From: Chloroflexota bacterium
Lineage (GTDB): Bacteria > Chloroflexota > Anaerolineae > Aggregatilineales > Phototrophicaceae
Reading direction: 5' to 3'
NCBI GenBank assembly: GCA_014338005.1
Contig: QUBZ01000010.1
Location: forward strand, 1 to 64,000
Length of the DNA stretch: 64,000 nt
In this document: in pieces, positions 7,162-15,236 of the stretch
Layout of the letters: each line of letters starts with the position of its first letter
Position numbering within the stretch: the stretch's first letter is position 1
Position numbers and translations under genes: made by a program
Notes under the pieces: generated by a model
What the model saw: only the letters and a program-made list of their open reading frames with translations
Told to the model about the DNA's origin: nothing
The model's database searches: none

Positions 7162-9684
7162 TTATCGAGCCAGGCGCGTGAACATACGCGCGGCGATCTC
7201 GTCGAATACCAGTTGCAGTTCCAGCCCGTCGGTCGCGTTGAAGTAGTTGCCGCAGCTTTCGCCCGGCGCTTTCGGCACGATGATGGTGGTGTGCGGCAGC
7301 CCAGCCGCCTTCACTTCTTCCACTGTATTAAAGCCGGGGATAGGGTCTTCGCACGGGCCGCGCAGCCCCCATTCATCGTTCGGGTTCAGCAGCAGGTTTG
7401 GCTGGCCGTCGTTGCGTAAATCCTGCTGGTAGTCGGTATCAATCTGGAAGTTATCGCCCACATCGGCAATGTAACGCAGCAGCTCCTCGCCCAGGAAGTC
7501 TTCCGGGTTGTCGTCGGCGCTGCCATCGCCTTTGGAGAAACGCAGCCCGAAACCAATGCTGAAGATAGTCGGAAGCTGCAAGTCGCTGCGGTCGCTGCCG
7601 CTGCCGATCTTCAACCAGGGATACGGGTCAATCAGGCCGACATAATCCGCCCAGTCGCGGGCGTAGTCGTCCACGTCATAATAATTCACGTCGCAGTTGG
7701 GGTTGCCCAGGTTGGTATAGATGCTGCCATCGTCCAGTTTGTCGCGCGGGTCGAAGCAGAAGTGCCGCGACTCCGGCTTGGGATCGGAACAGTACGGGAA
7801 ACCGGGCGCTTCGTCGCGCACCAATTCCGCCGGGTTGCCGGTCGTACCGAAGGGGCAAACCCCGAACACGCCGTACTCGCCCTTCAGCGGCGGGTCTGTC
7901 GGGTTGGTATACGGCTCCGGTAGGGTGAGCGGGCGTTTGTTGACCAGCGCCGGGTCGCTGGCGCCGGCAGCGCCGTCGCTCAGCATCACCATCACCCAGA
8001 CCGCGCCGTTGGTGCGTTTGGTGTCCGGGTTCAGCAGCGCGTTATTGGCCGTCCGCAGCGCCGCGCCCATGTTCGTCCCCCGGCAGGATGCCCGCAGTTC
8101 GTAAGTGTACAGCGCCGGGTTGGCGCCGGAGGGCAGCAGCGCCTTCCAGGCCGCCTCGTTATAGTTCGGGATCATGATCGGGTTCACCAGCGCCGTCAGC
8201 GCCGACGGGTAGCGAAACGGGTTATAATCCGGATCGCTGGTATCGCTGGTGGAGCTGTACAGGCTGCGCGGGTAGCCGAGATAAGCGTTATGGAACGGGC
8301 AGCTGTCCTTAACCGGATAATCGGCGATCTGCCCGACCGGCATTTCGACATTCCAGTAATTCCAGCCCACCGGCGTCGTGCCGAAATTAACCTTAAAGTT
8401 ATCCCACACGCCGTCCCCATTGGTGTCGGCGTAGAAGTTCGGCTCGGCGCGCACCCCAACGGCTTTCTGAAGGGTATCAATGGCGTTAAACTCGTTGTCA
8501 ATCATGTGCGTTACTGTCGTGCCTTCGGCGTGGGGCGGCACCAGCAGGTACGCGCCGCGATCAAAGGTGACGACGGCAACGCGGTCGCCGCGCGCGAAGT
8601 CCACCTGTTTGATGAAGTTGATGCTGGCGTCGCGCGCCTGTTTGAAGGGCTGGCACACCAGGTCGTCAAAATTCCAATCCCCATTGGGGTCGTTGCAGCA
8701 GCCGTAGAAGTTATAACCCAACTGGAAGCGGCTGAACCGCGTCGGGTAGCTGATGCCCAGGAAGGCGCTGAATTCTTGCAGCAGGTTGTCGTCCGGGTGG
8801 TAGCCGCCCGCCTCGCCGTTGGGGATTTCGCGCACGCCGGTCGGCCAGAAGCGCACCTGGCACTCCTCGCGCGGCACCCGCGAGTCGCTTAACGACACTT
8901 CCTGCGGCGTGCTGCCGTTCATCACAAACGCGCGGAAGGCGTTCAGCTGATCCTTGAAACGCGGGTCATTGAGGATTTGATTATGCGTCATCGTCAGGAT
9001 TTGTTCCCACAGTTCGGCAGTTTCGCCGCCCGGAACCTGGTCGGCGCGCGGCGGCACGATGCGGGCGCTGAGGTCTTTGGTGCTGCCGTCCGGCTGCGGA
9101 ACTCTCGACCAGTCCTCATGAGAAGTCTCGTTGAGCATGGACTCGGAAACGTCCATAATCAGCACCACGTCCAGCACGGCGGTTTCCGAAATGGCGGAAG
9201 CCTCCAGCAGCACCGTCCCCCAACCCAGCAGCCGTAAGAACACCGTTGGCGACTCAAGCTGCGCCGTCACGCGCACCAGCTTGCGTTGGTCTGCGGTACA
9301 CAGTTCGGGGTCGCTGTAGTCGGTCGAGATGCAGGTTTCCACCAGCACGGCGGAGGGCGTCAGGCCGTAAAATTCGATGAACTGGCGGGCAGCCAGGTTG
9401 ACGGTCGCCAGATTGCGAGCATAGGCGATGCCGTCCGGGCTTAAACCTTTATCGCCGGCCTCCAGGATTTCGGCCTGCGTCGGCGCGGCGCGGCGCACCT
9501 GCCCGGCGGCGGCCACGGCGGCGCTGTCCACCGCGCGCCGCAGCGTGCTGTAACGCACGAACAGCAGCGACACGTCGGTGACGATGCCGACGAAACCCAG
9601 CAGGACGATAAAACCAAACGCCATGATGACGATGGTCTGGCCGGTTTGCCCCCGGCGGAGCATGTGTCGCATCAGTCGTTTCAT
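7162..9684 (-). CDS. TadG-like pilus protein with von Willebrand factor A domain
   Basis: An 840-residue protein; ATG 9684 is preferred over GTG 9690 because GAGG lies at 9690-9693. The N-terminus is TadG-like: RRGQTGQTIVIMAFGFIVLLGFVGIVTDV, then RRAVDSAAVAAAGQ. From about residue 170 a VWA domain begins at LDVVLIMDVSESM, with the DxSxS metal-ion (MIDAS) motif near residues 178-182. Further blocks RGDRVAVVTFD and WVMVMLSDGAAG fit the later VWA strands, and TNMGAALRTANNAL supplies the Thr-containing loop. A long insert separates the early strands. The C-terminus includes a segment around LPTIFSIGFGLRF. Family knowledge: TadG is thought to cap or tip the Flp pilus, and VWA domains bind protein or matrix ligands through a divalent metal. 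The gene lies between two tadE genes and is probably co-transcribed. Confidence 0.9.
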   Translation of the reverse strand: MKRLMRHMLRRGQTGQTIVIMAFGFIVLLGFVGIVTDVSLLFVRYSTLRRAVDSAAVAAAGQVRRAAPTQAEILEAGDKGLSPDGIAYARNLATVNLAARQFIEFYGLTPSAVLVETCISTDYSDPELCTADQRKLVRVTAQLESPTVFLRLLGWGTVLLEASAISETAVLDVVLIMDVSESMLNETSHEDWSRVPQPDGSTKDLSARIVPPRADQVPGGETAELWEQILTMTHNQILNDPRFKDQLNAFRAFVMNGSTPQEVSLSDSRVPREECQVRFWPTGVREIPNGEAGGYHPDDNLLQEFSAFLGISYPTRFSRFQLGYNFYGCCNDPNGDWNFDDLVCQPFKQARDASINFIKQVDFARGDRVAVVTFDRGAYLLVPPHAEGTTVTHMIDNEFNAIDTLQKAVGVRAEPNFYADTNGDGVWDNFKVNFGTTPVGWNYWNVEMPVGQIADYPVKDSCPFHNAYLGYPRSLYSSTSDTSDPDYNPFRYPSALTALVNPIMIPNYNEAAWKALLPSGANPALYTYELRASCRGTNMGAALRTANNALLNPDTKRTNGAVWVMVMLSDGAAGASDPALVNKRPLTLPEPYTNPTDPPLKGEYGVFGVCPFGTTGNPAELVRDEAPGFPYCSDPKPESRHFCFDPRDKLDDGSIYTNLGNPNCDVNYYDVDDYARDWADYVGLIDPYPWLKIGSGSDRSDLQLPTIFSIGFGLRFSKGDGSADDNPEDFLGEELLRYIADVGDNFQIDTDYQQDLRNDGQPNLLLNPNDEWGLRGPCEDPIPGFNTVEEVKAAGLPHTTIIVPKAPGESCGNYFNATDGLELQLVFDEIAARMFTRLAR

Positions 9685-9692
9685 AAGCACCT

Positions 9693-10832
9693 CTACGGGA
9701 AGCGGATTCGCGGCTCGACGGCCGGCACCGGGAAGGCCGCCCAGACCGAAATGGTGGTGTTATCACCCAGGATGGTGAAAACCGGGTTAAAAACCGGGTT
9801 TTTCAGCAGCAGTTCGTGCCGCCAGAACATCTCCACCAGCACCAGGCCGAAGGAAGCCAGCTTGCTGCGCTGCGAGGAGTCTTCCAGCGAAAAGCCCGGC
9901 AGGTTCACCAGCCGCTCGACTTCGGCGATCGTCCATTCCGAACCAATGCAGTGGACGCCCGCCCCGCCGACGTAGTGCTGCCCCACGAAGGAAAAGCCGC
10001 GCTGCCGCTCCAGCGAAGCCGGCGTTCCGGGGGTGTACGGGTCGTAACCAAGTAGTTCATAATAAATGTGGTTTTCCTCAACATCCGACAGCGGAACACC
10101 GCCTTCGGTACGCAGGTCATACGTCCGCACGTTGTCCGTCAGGTAATCAAACGGGTCGCGGCTGTCCCAGGCGAAGGGGTTGCCGTCGTCGTCCAGCTCG
10201 CATTCATTGGCGTTGGTCGGGTAGCGCCCCACCACCAGCACGCGCGGCATGGCTTTCGCTTCATCCACCGTCAGGCCGGGCATCTCGACCACCGCCAGTT
10301 TGCTGCGGTGCGCCGCCGGCACGCGGGCCGGGTCAATCAATTGCAGCGCAAACACCGAAATCACAATATCATCGGGGTACTCGCCCCCGCCTGGGTCCGC
10401 GCCCTGCCGGAAGTCCAGCGGGTCCATGGATTGCAGCATGACGCACGTCAGCACGCTGTAAAAGCCCCGGTAGCGCGCATCCCGCACCACCGAGTTGCAG
10501 TCCCGCACGCCGATACGCTGGGTATCGGTGTTAGGATCGGCAGGAAAGAAGTTTTTAATCGTATTGGGAACCAGGCTGCCGTCGTTATTCCAGGACAGCG
10601 GGCTGGTATCGCCCTGCTGCACCGTGCCATACCGCGCGCCTACGCGGGTGGTTTCCAGCAGGATAAGAAAGTTATTGGCGAACCAGCCGATTTCGACCAG
10701 CCCCATGATGAGAACGATCAAAATCGGCGTGACGAGCGCCAGTTCCACGACACTCTGCCCCCTGCGGCGGTCACCATAAACCGCCGGAGTGCCGTCGAGA
10801 AGCTCGACAAGGGTTTTTAGTAATCTTCGCAT
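9693..10832 (-). CDS. TadE-family minor pseudopilin
   Basis: A 379-residue protein starting at ATG 10832 after GGGCGGGCG. The TadE signature occupies residues 20-75: RRRGQSVVELALVTPILIVLIMGLVEIGWFANNF, followed by ETTRVGARYG. The remaining 300 residues are extracellular, contain several cysteines and end in a predicted beta-rich segment (PVFTILGDNTTISVWAAF). It is longer than average for TadE. First gene of the three-gene pseudopilin operon, eight bases before tadG; the motor genes for the same system lie 35 kb away on the other strand. Confidence 0.88.
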   Translation of the reverse strand: MRRLLKTLVELLDGTPAVYGDRRRGQSVVELALVTPILIVLIMGLVEIGWFANNFLILLETTRVGARYGTVQQGDTSPLSWNNDGSLVPNTIKNFFPADPNTDTQRIGVRDCNSVVRDARYRGFYSVLTCVMLQSMDPLDFRQGADPGGGEYPDDIVISVFALQLIDPARVPAAHRSKLAVVEMPGLTVDEAKAMPRVLVVGRYPTNANECELDDDGNPFAWDSRDPFDYLTDNVRTYDLRTEGGVPLSDVEENHIYYELLGYDPYTPGTPASLERQRGFSFVGQHYVGGAGVHCIGSEWTIAEVERLVNLPGFSLEDSSQRSKLASFGLVLVEMFWRHELLLKNPVFNPVFTILGDNTTISVWAAFPVPAVEPRIRFP

Positions 10833-10877
10833 CGCCCGCCCTCAATAGATTACCGGTTGACGCATATCGGCAATTTG

Positions 10878-10886
10878 ATGATACCA
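10878..10886 (-). promoter_or_regulatory. Candidate extended -10 promoter of the tadE-tadG operon
   Basis: On the minus strand TGGTATCAT reads as an extended -10 element (TGn plus TATCAT, 10883-10878) about 46 bases before the ATG at 10832. No good -35 box is seen at the usual distance. Confidence 0.3.
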
Positions 10887-11033
10887 CAAGCCTGACTTTA
10901 TGCGGTGCGGCTACTGATAAGAAGTTGTACGAGTTTTGTGCAAAAACGGGCAGCCCGCTGGTACTGTGGGGGTGCTTCGCCGCTCATCAGATGGTCTGAG
11001 GGAGCGAGCAGCTTTATCAAGGGGGATCAAACA

Positions 11034-11066
11034 TAAGGGCGCACCGCCATGCGCCCTTACTTTTTC
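11034..11066 (+). terminator. Hairpin with plus-strand T-tract in the 10.83-11.11 kb gap
   Basis: The ten-base arms TAAGGGCGCA and TGCGCCCTTA (loop CCGCCA) pair perfectly and are followed on the plus strand by CTTTTTCTTT. The orientation with a T-tract is plus, although the nearest gene ends here from the minus strand (response regulator at 11113). It may serve both directions or end an unseen plus-strand transcript. The rest of the 280-base gap holds no gene I can recognise. Confidence 0.6.
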
Positions 11067-11074
11067 TTTAACTT

Positions 11075-11095
11075 GCAGCTCGCAGCTCGCAGCTC
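11075..11095. repeat. Three tandem copies of a 7-base unit (GCAGCTC)
   Basis: Three exact head-to-tail copies of GCAGCTC lie between the hairpin at 11034 and the end of the regulator gene. Too short and unspaced for a CRISPR; looks like a simple slipped-strand repeat. Confidence 0.7.
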
Positions 11096-11112
11096 GACAC
11101 TCAGCACCGACT

Positions 11113-11826
11113 TCACCGCGTGCTGCTCACCGTCTCCTGTTCGATTTCCACGCGCGCCCGCACGGCATAACCGCGCCCATGCCGTGACTGGATGATGGCC
11201 GGGCGCTCCGGGTCATCCTCGATTTTGCGGCGCAGATTGCGAACGTGGTTGCGAACCAGAGCGGTATCGCCCGTGCCGCGCGGGTACTGCCACACGTCGG
11301 ACAGCAGCGTTTGAGTCGAGTGAAGCTGGTTGGGTGCGCTGCACAAAAACAGCAGCAGGTCAAATTCCATCTGCGTCAGCATCACCTTACGCTCGTTGAC
11401 ATACACCGTCAGGCTGTCCGGCACAATACGCAGGCGCGGCAGATCATCGTTCTGGCGGTGGATGCGGCGCAGGTGGGCGCGCACGCGCGCCGCCAGCTCG
11501 CGCAAGGCGAATGGTTTGCGTAAATAATCGTCCCCACCGGTTTCCAGGGCATCGGCCACGCCATAGGACGAGTCGGCCTCGTTGAGGAAAAGGATTGGCG
11601 TTCGGGATGTCAGGGGTGCGGCGCGCAGCCGGCGGCACAGCGCCAGCCCATCCATTCCCGGCAGGTGCATACTGATGACCAGCATGTCCGGCGGCGCGGC
11701 CTCGACCCAACGCAGCGCATCATGGCCGGAAGTGGCTTTGGCAACCACATAACCTTCCCGCTTGAGCAGTTGTTCGATCATGTCCAGGGTTTCGGCGTCA
11801 TTGTCTACGAGCAGGATTTTATACAT
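11113..11826 (-). CDS. OmpR/PhoB-type regulator with a degenerate receiver (phospho-acceptor Asp replaced by Ser)
   Basis: A 237-residue protein, ATG at 11826. The receiver fold is clear (MYKILLVDNDAETL to KPFALRELAARV), with the acidic pocket (D8, D10) and the conserved lysine (RKPF) kept. The phospho-acceptor position is changed: the usual LLDxxLPGMDG reads VISMHLPGMDG, giving Ser52 where Asp is expected. The Thr switch residue is also lost (ILFLNEA instead of ILFLTA). The C-terminal winged helix is intact (LTQMEFDLLLFLC, then LVRNHVRNLRRKIEDDP and HGRGYAV). Such pseudoreceivers in other bacteria regulate without phosphorylation. A hairpin-rich gap of 120 bases with an inverted repeat separates it from the intact regulator upstream, so it probably has its own promoter. 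Confidence 0.9.
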   Translation of the reverse strand: MYKILLVDNDAETLDMIEQLLKREGYVVAKATSGHDALRWVEAAPPDMLVISMHLPGMDGLALCRRLRAAPLTSRTPILFLNEADSSYGVADALETGGDDYLRKPFALRELAARVRAHLRRIHRQNDDLPRLRIVPDSLTVYVNERKVMLTQMEFDLLLFLCSAPNQLHSTQTLLSDVWQYPRGTGDTALVRNHVRNLRRKIEDDPERPAIIQSRHGRGYAVRARVEIEQETVSSTR

Positions 11827-11866
11827 TGCGGCCAGTCCCGTTCAGGTAACAGTCTTATATGCAACC

Positions 11867-11872
11867 AGTATA
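11867..11872 (-). promoter_or_regulatory. Candidate -10 box for the pseudoreceiver regulator
   Basis: TATACT on the minus strand, about 40 bases before the ATG at 11826. The -35 region falls next to the inverted repeat at 11894-11911, so a repressor or activator bound there could control this promoter. Confidence 0.35.
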
Positions 11873-11893
11873 GCCTGATAAGCGCGCTACTAC

Positions 11894-11911
11894 TGTTTAC
11901 AGATATAAACA
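11894..11911. promoter_or_regulatory. Inverted repeat TGTTTA-N6-TAAACA, possible operator
   Basis: Perfect six-base arms separated by six bases lie in an AT-rich patch just upstream of the candidate -10 box. The geometry suits a dimeric DNA-binding protein; autoregulation by the adjacent regulator is possible, though OmpR-type proteins usually prefer direct repeats. Confidence 0.4.
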
Positions 11912-11946
11912 ATTTGTGAATTCCTGAACCGGGCAAGCCAGACAAC

Positions 11947-12636
11947 TCAGGCCGAGATCATATATCCGACCCCGTGAATAGTACGAATGTACCGCCGGTC
12001 GGTATTTTTTTCGATTTTGGCGCGCAGGTTACGCACGTGCGCCCGCACCAGGTCAGGGTCGCCGGTGTTGGGTGGATATTCCCACACCACTTGCAGCAGG
12101 TGCGAAGGCGACAGCGCCCGATTGGGATTTTCCATCAGGTAGCGCAGCAGCCGGTGTTCGGTGGAGGTTAGCTGGATGCGATAACCTTTGACGTACACCT
12201 GGTAGGTATCCGAGTCCAGTTTAAGCTCGCTCAACTGGATAACCGCATCGCTGCGCGTTTCGCGCGTGCTGCGGCGCAGCAGGGCATGAACGCGCGCCCG
12301 CAGTTCGGCCAGTTCAAACGGCTTCACCACGTAATCATCCGCACCCGCGTCCAGGCCGTCCACAATATCATCGGTGCTGCCTTTGGCCGTTAGGAACAAA
12401 ATCGGCAGCGCGGTAAAACGCGGGTCGCGCCGAAGCTGCTGGCAGAGCGTGATTCCATCCATGCCCGGCATGATAATATCGAGGATCAGCAGGTCGGGTG
12501 CGCGCTTTTCGATCAGCGGCAGCGCCTCCAGGCCTGAATGAGCCAGGCCAACCTCAAATGCTTCGCGCTCCAGCACGCGGCCCAGCGTATCCAATACCTC
12601 CGGGTCATCGTCCACAGCCAGGATATATGCCATCAT
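11947..12636 (-). CDS. OmpR/PhoB-family response regulator
   Basis: A 229-residue protein. The start ATG at 12636 overlaps the kinase stop as ATGA, implying translational coupling. The receiver is complete: acidic pair in AVDDDPEVL, phospho-acceptor Asp53 in LLILDIIMPGMDG, Thr in ILFLTAKG and Lys in VVKPFEL. The C-terminal winged-helix DNA-binding domain is standard (LTSTEHRLLRYLMENPNRALS, then LVRAHVRNLRAKIEK and IHGVGYMI). It is the output partner of the GAF-rich kinase encoded just upstream. Target genes are not evident from the sequence; the operon partner PspA points to envelope stress. Confidence 0.95.
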   Translation of the reverse strand: MMAYILAVDDDPEVLDTLGRVLEREAFEVGLAHSGLEALPLIEKRAPDLLILDIIMPGMDGITLCQQLRRDPRFTALPILFLTAKGSTDDIVDGLDAGADDYVVKPFELAELRARVHALLRRSTRETRSDAVIQLSELKLDSDTYQVYVKGYRIQLTSTEHRLLRYLMENPNRALSPSHLLQVVWEYPPNTGDPDLVRAHVRNLRAKIEKNTDRRYIRTIHGVGYMISA

Positions 12637-15230
12637 TCAGCGCCTTTCTTTACAGGAAGCCGAACATAAAACGTAGTCCCATCGCCGGGGACGCTTTTAA
12701 CCGAAATGCTGCCCCCCAGGCGTTCAGCCGTCTGGCGGCAGATGTGCAGCCCCAATCCCGTGCCTTCCCCGACCGGCTTGGTGGTGAAGAAGGGTTTAAA
12801 CACCTCCTCGATCAAGGCGCGGGGGATGCCGGGGCCGTTATCGCTCACCTGCACTTCGACGATCTCCTGTTCCGGCAGGTAGTCGGCGCGCACAGTTATC
12901 TTCGCGCCTTCGCGCCCCAACAGGGCGTCGTGGGCGTTCATCACCAGGTTCAGCCAGATGTCATCAAGCTGGCCCGGCACGGCACATACCATCGGCAGCC
13001 GCGCATCCGACAGCTCGGCCACGACCTGGATGCGGTCGCGCTCGATATGCGACTTTACCAGCGATAAAATCCCCTCGATGGTATCCACCACGTCAATCGG
13101 CTGCGGCGGGGTGTCCGGGCTGTTGGGGCGCGCAATCGCCAGCAGGCGGCGCGCTACCCCCGCCGCGCGTTTGCCCGCCCGCGAAATGGCCTGAAGCGAC
13201 TGGTAATTCCGCGAATCCGGCGGTTCGTCCAACAGCAGCATTTCCGAATCGACCATGATGGTCGTCAGCGGGTTATTGATCTGGTGCGCCACCGCCGCTG
13301 CCAGCTCGCCCATTGCGGAAAGCCGGGCCGTCTGCACCAGGCGGTCTTGCGTCTCGCGCAGTTCCTTCAAACTGCGCTCCAGATCATGCACCAGCCGCGC
13401 GTTTTCCAGCGCCGTCGCCGCCTGCGCGACCATCGTGCGCGCCATATCCACATCGCGCTGGCTGAAGGCGCGCCCGCGCCGTACATCCACGAACAGCACC
13501 AGCCCTCGCACCTGGCCGCGATGCACCAGCGGCAGCCCCAAGATGCTGCGCCCCTGCACATTTTCCAGCAGGGCATGAACCCCCGTGCTGGTGAGCTTGC
13601 TGTCCGCCTGTTTGTTAATCGGCGTCTGCGAGGTTAAAGCCTCCAGGACATCCGGGTAATAGGTCAGGTCTATACAGGGCTGCGGCGGTTTCATCCATAC
13701 CGCCTTACCCACCGCCACATGCAGCGAAAGCGCCTGTTTGTCCGGCGTCAGCAGCGACAGTTCGCACCAATCCGCCCTGGTCAGCCGGTTAATGTCCTCG
13801 ATCTCGCGGAAAATGCCGGGGATGCGGGCGGAAACCATCTGGTTAGAGAGCGCCACCAGCACTTCCAGCGCCAGGTGCTGCACCCGTTGAAGGGTATCGG
13901 CGTCCGGTAAATTTTCCGGCGCGCGCGTGTAAAACGTCTGCACCAGGCCGAGTGTCTGGCTGCCCCCCAGAATCGGAATCGCCTGAAGCGTCTCCACCCC
14001 CAGATGATCGAGATGCTCGCGTTCTTCGGGCGGCAGCACGGTTTCTCGGCGGTTGATCGTCACAGGTTGATTCTCGAGCAGTGCCGCGCTCAAAGTCGGT
14101 CGGGATGCCAGGCCGATGACCGGCCCCTGCCCTGCCTGCCAGACGGCACGGAAACAGCGCGCCTGCGCGCGGAGCTGGCCGCGTTCGGCGTCCCATTCGT
14201 AAATTTCCGAACGGCTCACCTTCAACACCCGCACCAACTGTTCGCAGATATTCGGCAGCGTCCGGTCGAGCGAAATCGAAGCATTGATAGACTGGCTGGC
14301 TTCGACCAGTATTTGCAGTTCGCGGGTGCGCTCCAGCGCCTCCTCGTGCGCGCGCGCGTTTTCGATGGCAATGGCGGCGAAGGCGGCCAGATTCAACAGT
14401 AGTTCCTGGTGGCGCCGGCTGAAGACCGCCTCGGTGTTTTTATTATTCACGCCCAGCACGCCAATACTGCTGCCTTTATAGAGAATCGGCACGTACAGCA
14501 GGGCGTTAACCAGATATTCGGTTTTCACCTTCTGCGGCCCCTGCGCGCCGATCAATACCGGGCGGCCTTCGCGGAACACGTGTCCTGCCAGCGTATCTTC
14601 GGTTTTGATACGAAAATTGCGGGCGACCTCGACATCAATGCCCACTTTCGCCCGCAGGTAAAGCTGGCCGCCCTCATGATCGGGCAGCAGGATCATACCT
14701 TCTTCGGCGAACGTCAGGCGGCGGGCGGCCTCCACCACGCGGTTTAAAACTTCGTTCAGGTCAAGGACTTCGGTCAGCGATTTACTGAGGGTGAACAACG
14801 TCTGGATTTCGTCTGAAAACTGAGCCGGCGGCTCGTCAACAGCCGAACCCGCCCCGGAAACAAACGAAACCTGAAGCGCCGCCGACAGCGCCTGCCGGAT
14901 GGCGTCCTGTCCGGGCGCGGCCATCGTCACATTCGACGGCAGGGCCTCCTGGCCGAAGGTGCTGCCGTTACCGGTCAGGCCGATTACGGGCAGGCTTTGC
15001 CGCAGGCGGGCCAGTGCCAGCAGCGTATGTTCGCCGGATCGGCGGTCTACCATCTCCGCTTCAACGATGACGGTATCAAACTCGCCGTTTTCCAGGCTGT
15101 ACAGCCCGTCGGCATGACTGTAAGCCGTTTGCAGGGCAAAACCGCCGGCCTCAACCGCCTGCCGCACCTGCTCGACGACGGCGTAATCGCCGGTCACAAT
15201 GAGAATGCGTTTGACATCTGCTTCCGACAT
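12633..15230 (-). CDS. Multi-GAF sensor histidine kinase with N-terminal receiver-like domain
   Basis: An 865-residue soluble kinase with no clear membrane helix. Residues 1-120 fold like a receiver (KRILIVTGDYAVVEQVRQAVE) but carry Glu in place of the phospho-acceptor Asp (FDTVIVEAEM). Three GAF-like domains follow: about 145-295 (FTLSKSLTEVLDLNEVLNRV to AIENARAHEEA), 300-450 (ILVEASQSINASISLDRTLP) and 455-610 (ending AATALENARLVHDL). A coiled coil leads to the HisKA domain with AVAHQINNPLT (His649), then an HATPase domain with N (NLVMNAHDALL), G1 (VSDNGPGIP), F (FKPFFTTK) and G2 (GEGTGLGLHICRQ) boxes. All catalytic elements are present. It is cytoplasmic and may sense a ligand or redox state through the GAF domains. 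It lies six bases after pspA and overlaps the regulator gene. Confidence 0.93.
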   Translation of the reverse strand: MSEADVKRILIVTGDYAVVEQVRQAVEAGGFALQTAYSHADGLYSLENGEFDTVIVEAEMVDRRSGEHTLLALARLRQSLPVIGLTGNGSTFGQEALPSNVTMAAPGQDAIRQALSAALQVSFVSGAGSAVDEPPAQFSDEIQTLFTLSKSLTEVLDLNEVLNRVVEAARRLTFAEEGMILLPDHEGGQLYLRAKVGIDVEVARNFRIKTEDTLAGHVFREGRPVLIGAQGPQKVKTEYLVNALLYVPILYKGSSIGVLGVNNKNTEAVFSRRHQELLLNLAAFAAIAIENARAHEEALERTRELQILVEASQSINASISLDRTLPNICEQLVRVLKVSRSEIYEWDAERGQLRAQARCFRAVWQAGQGPVIGLASRPTLSAALLENQPVTINRRETVLPPEEREHLDHLGVETLQAIPILGGSQTLGLVQTFYTRAPENLPDADTLQRVQHLALEVLVALSNQMVSARIPGIFREIEDINRLTRADWCELSLLTPDKQALSLHVAVGKAVWMKPPQPCIDLTYYPDVLEALTSQTPINKQADSKLTSTGVHALLENVQGRSILGLPLVHRGQVRGLVLFVDVRRGRAFSQRDVDMARTMVAQAATALENARLVHDLERSLKELRETQDRLVQTARLSAMGELAAAVAHQINNPLTTIMVDSEMLLLDEPPDSRNYQSLQAISRAGKRAAGVARRLLAIARPNSPDTPPQPIDVVDTIEGILSLVKSHIERDRIQVVAELSDARLPMVCAVPGQLDDIWLNLVMNAHDALLGREGAKITVRADYLPEQEIVEVQVSDNGPGIPRALIEEVFKPFFTTKPVGEGTGLGLHICRQTAERLGGSISVKSVPGDGTTFYVRLPVKKGAE

Positions 15231-15236
15231 AACGTA

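Noticed and set aside
11075-11095. CRISPR or attachment-site repeat
   Set aside because: Only three contiguous 7-base copies, no spacers, no integrase nearby.
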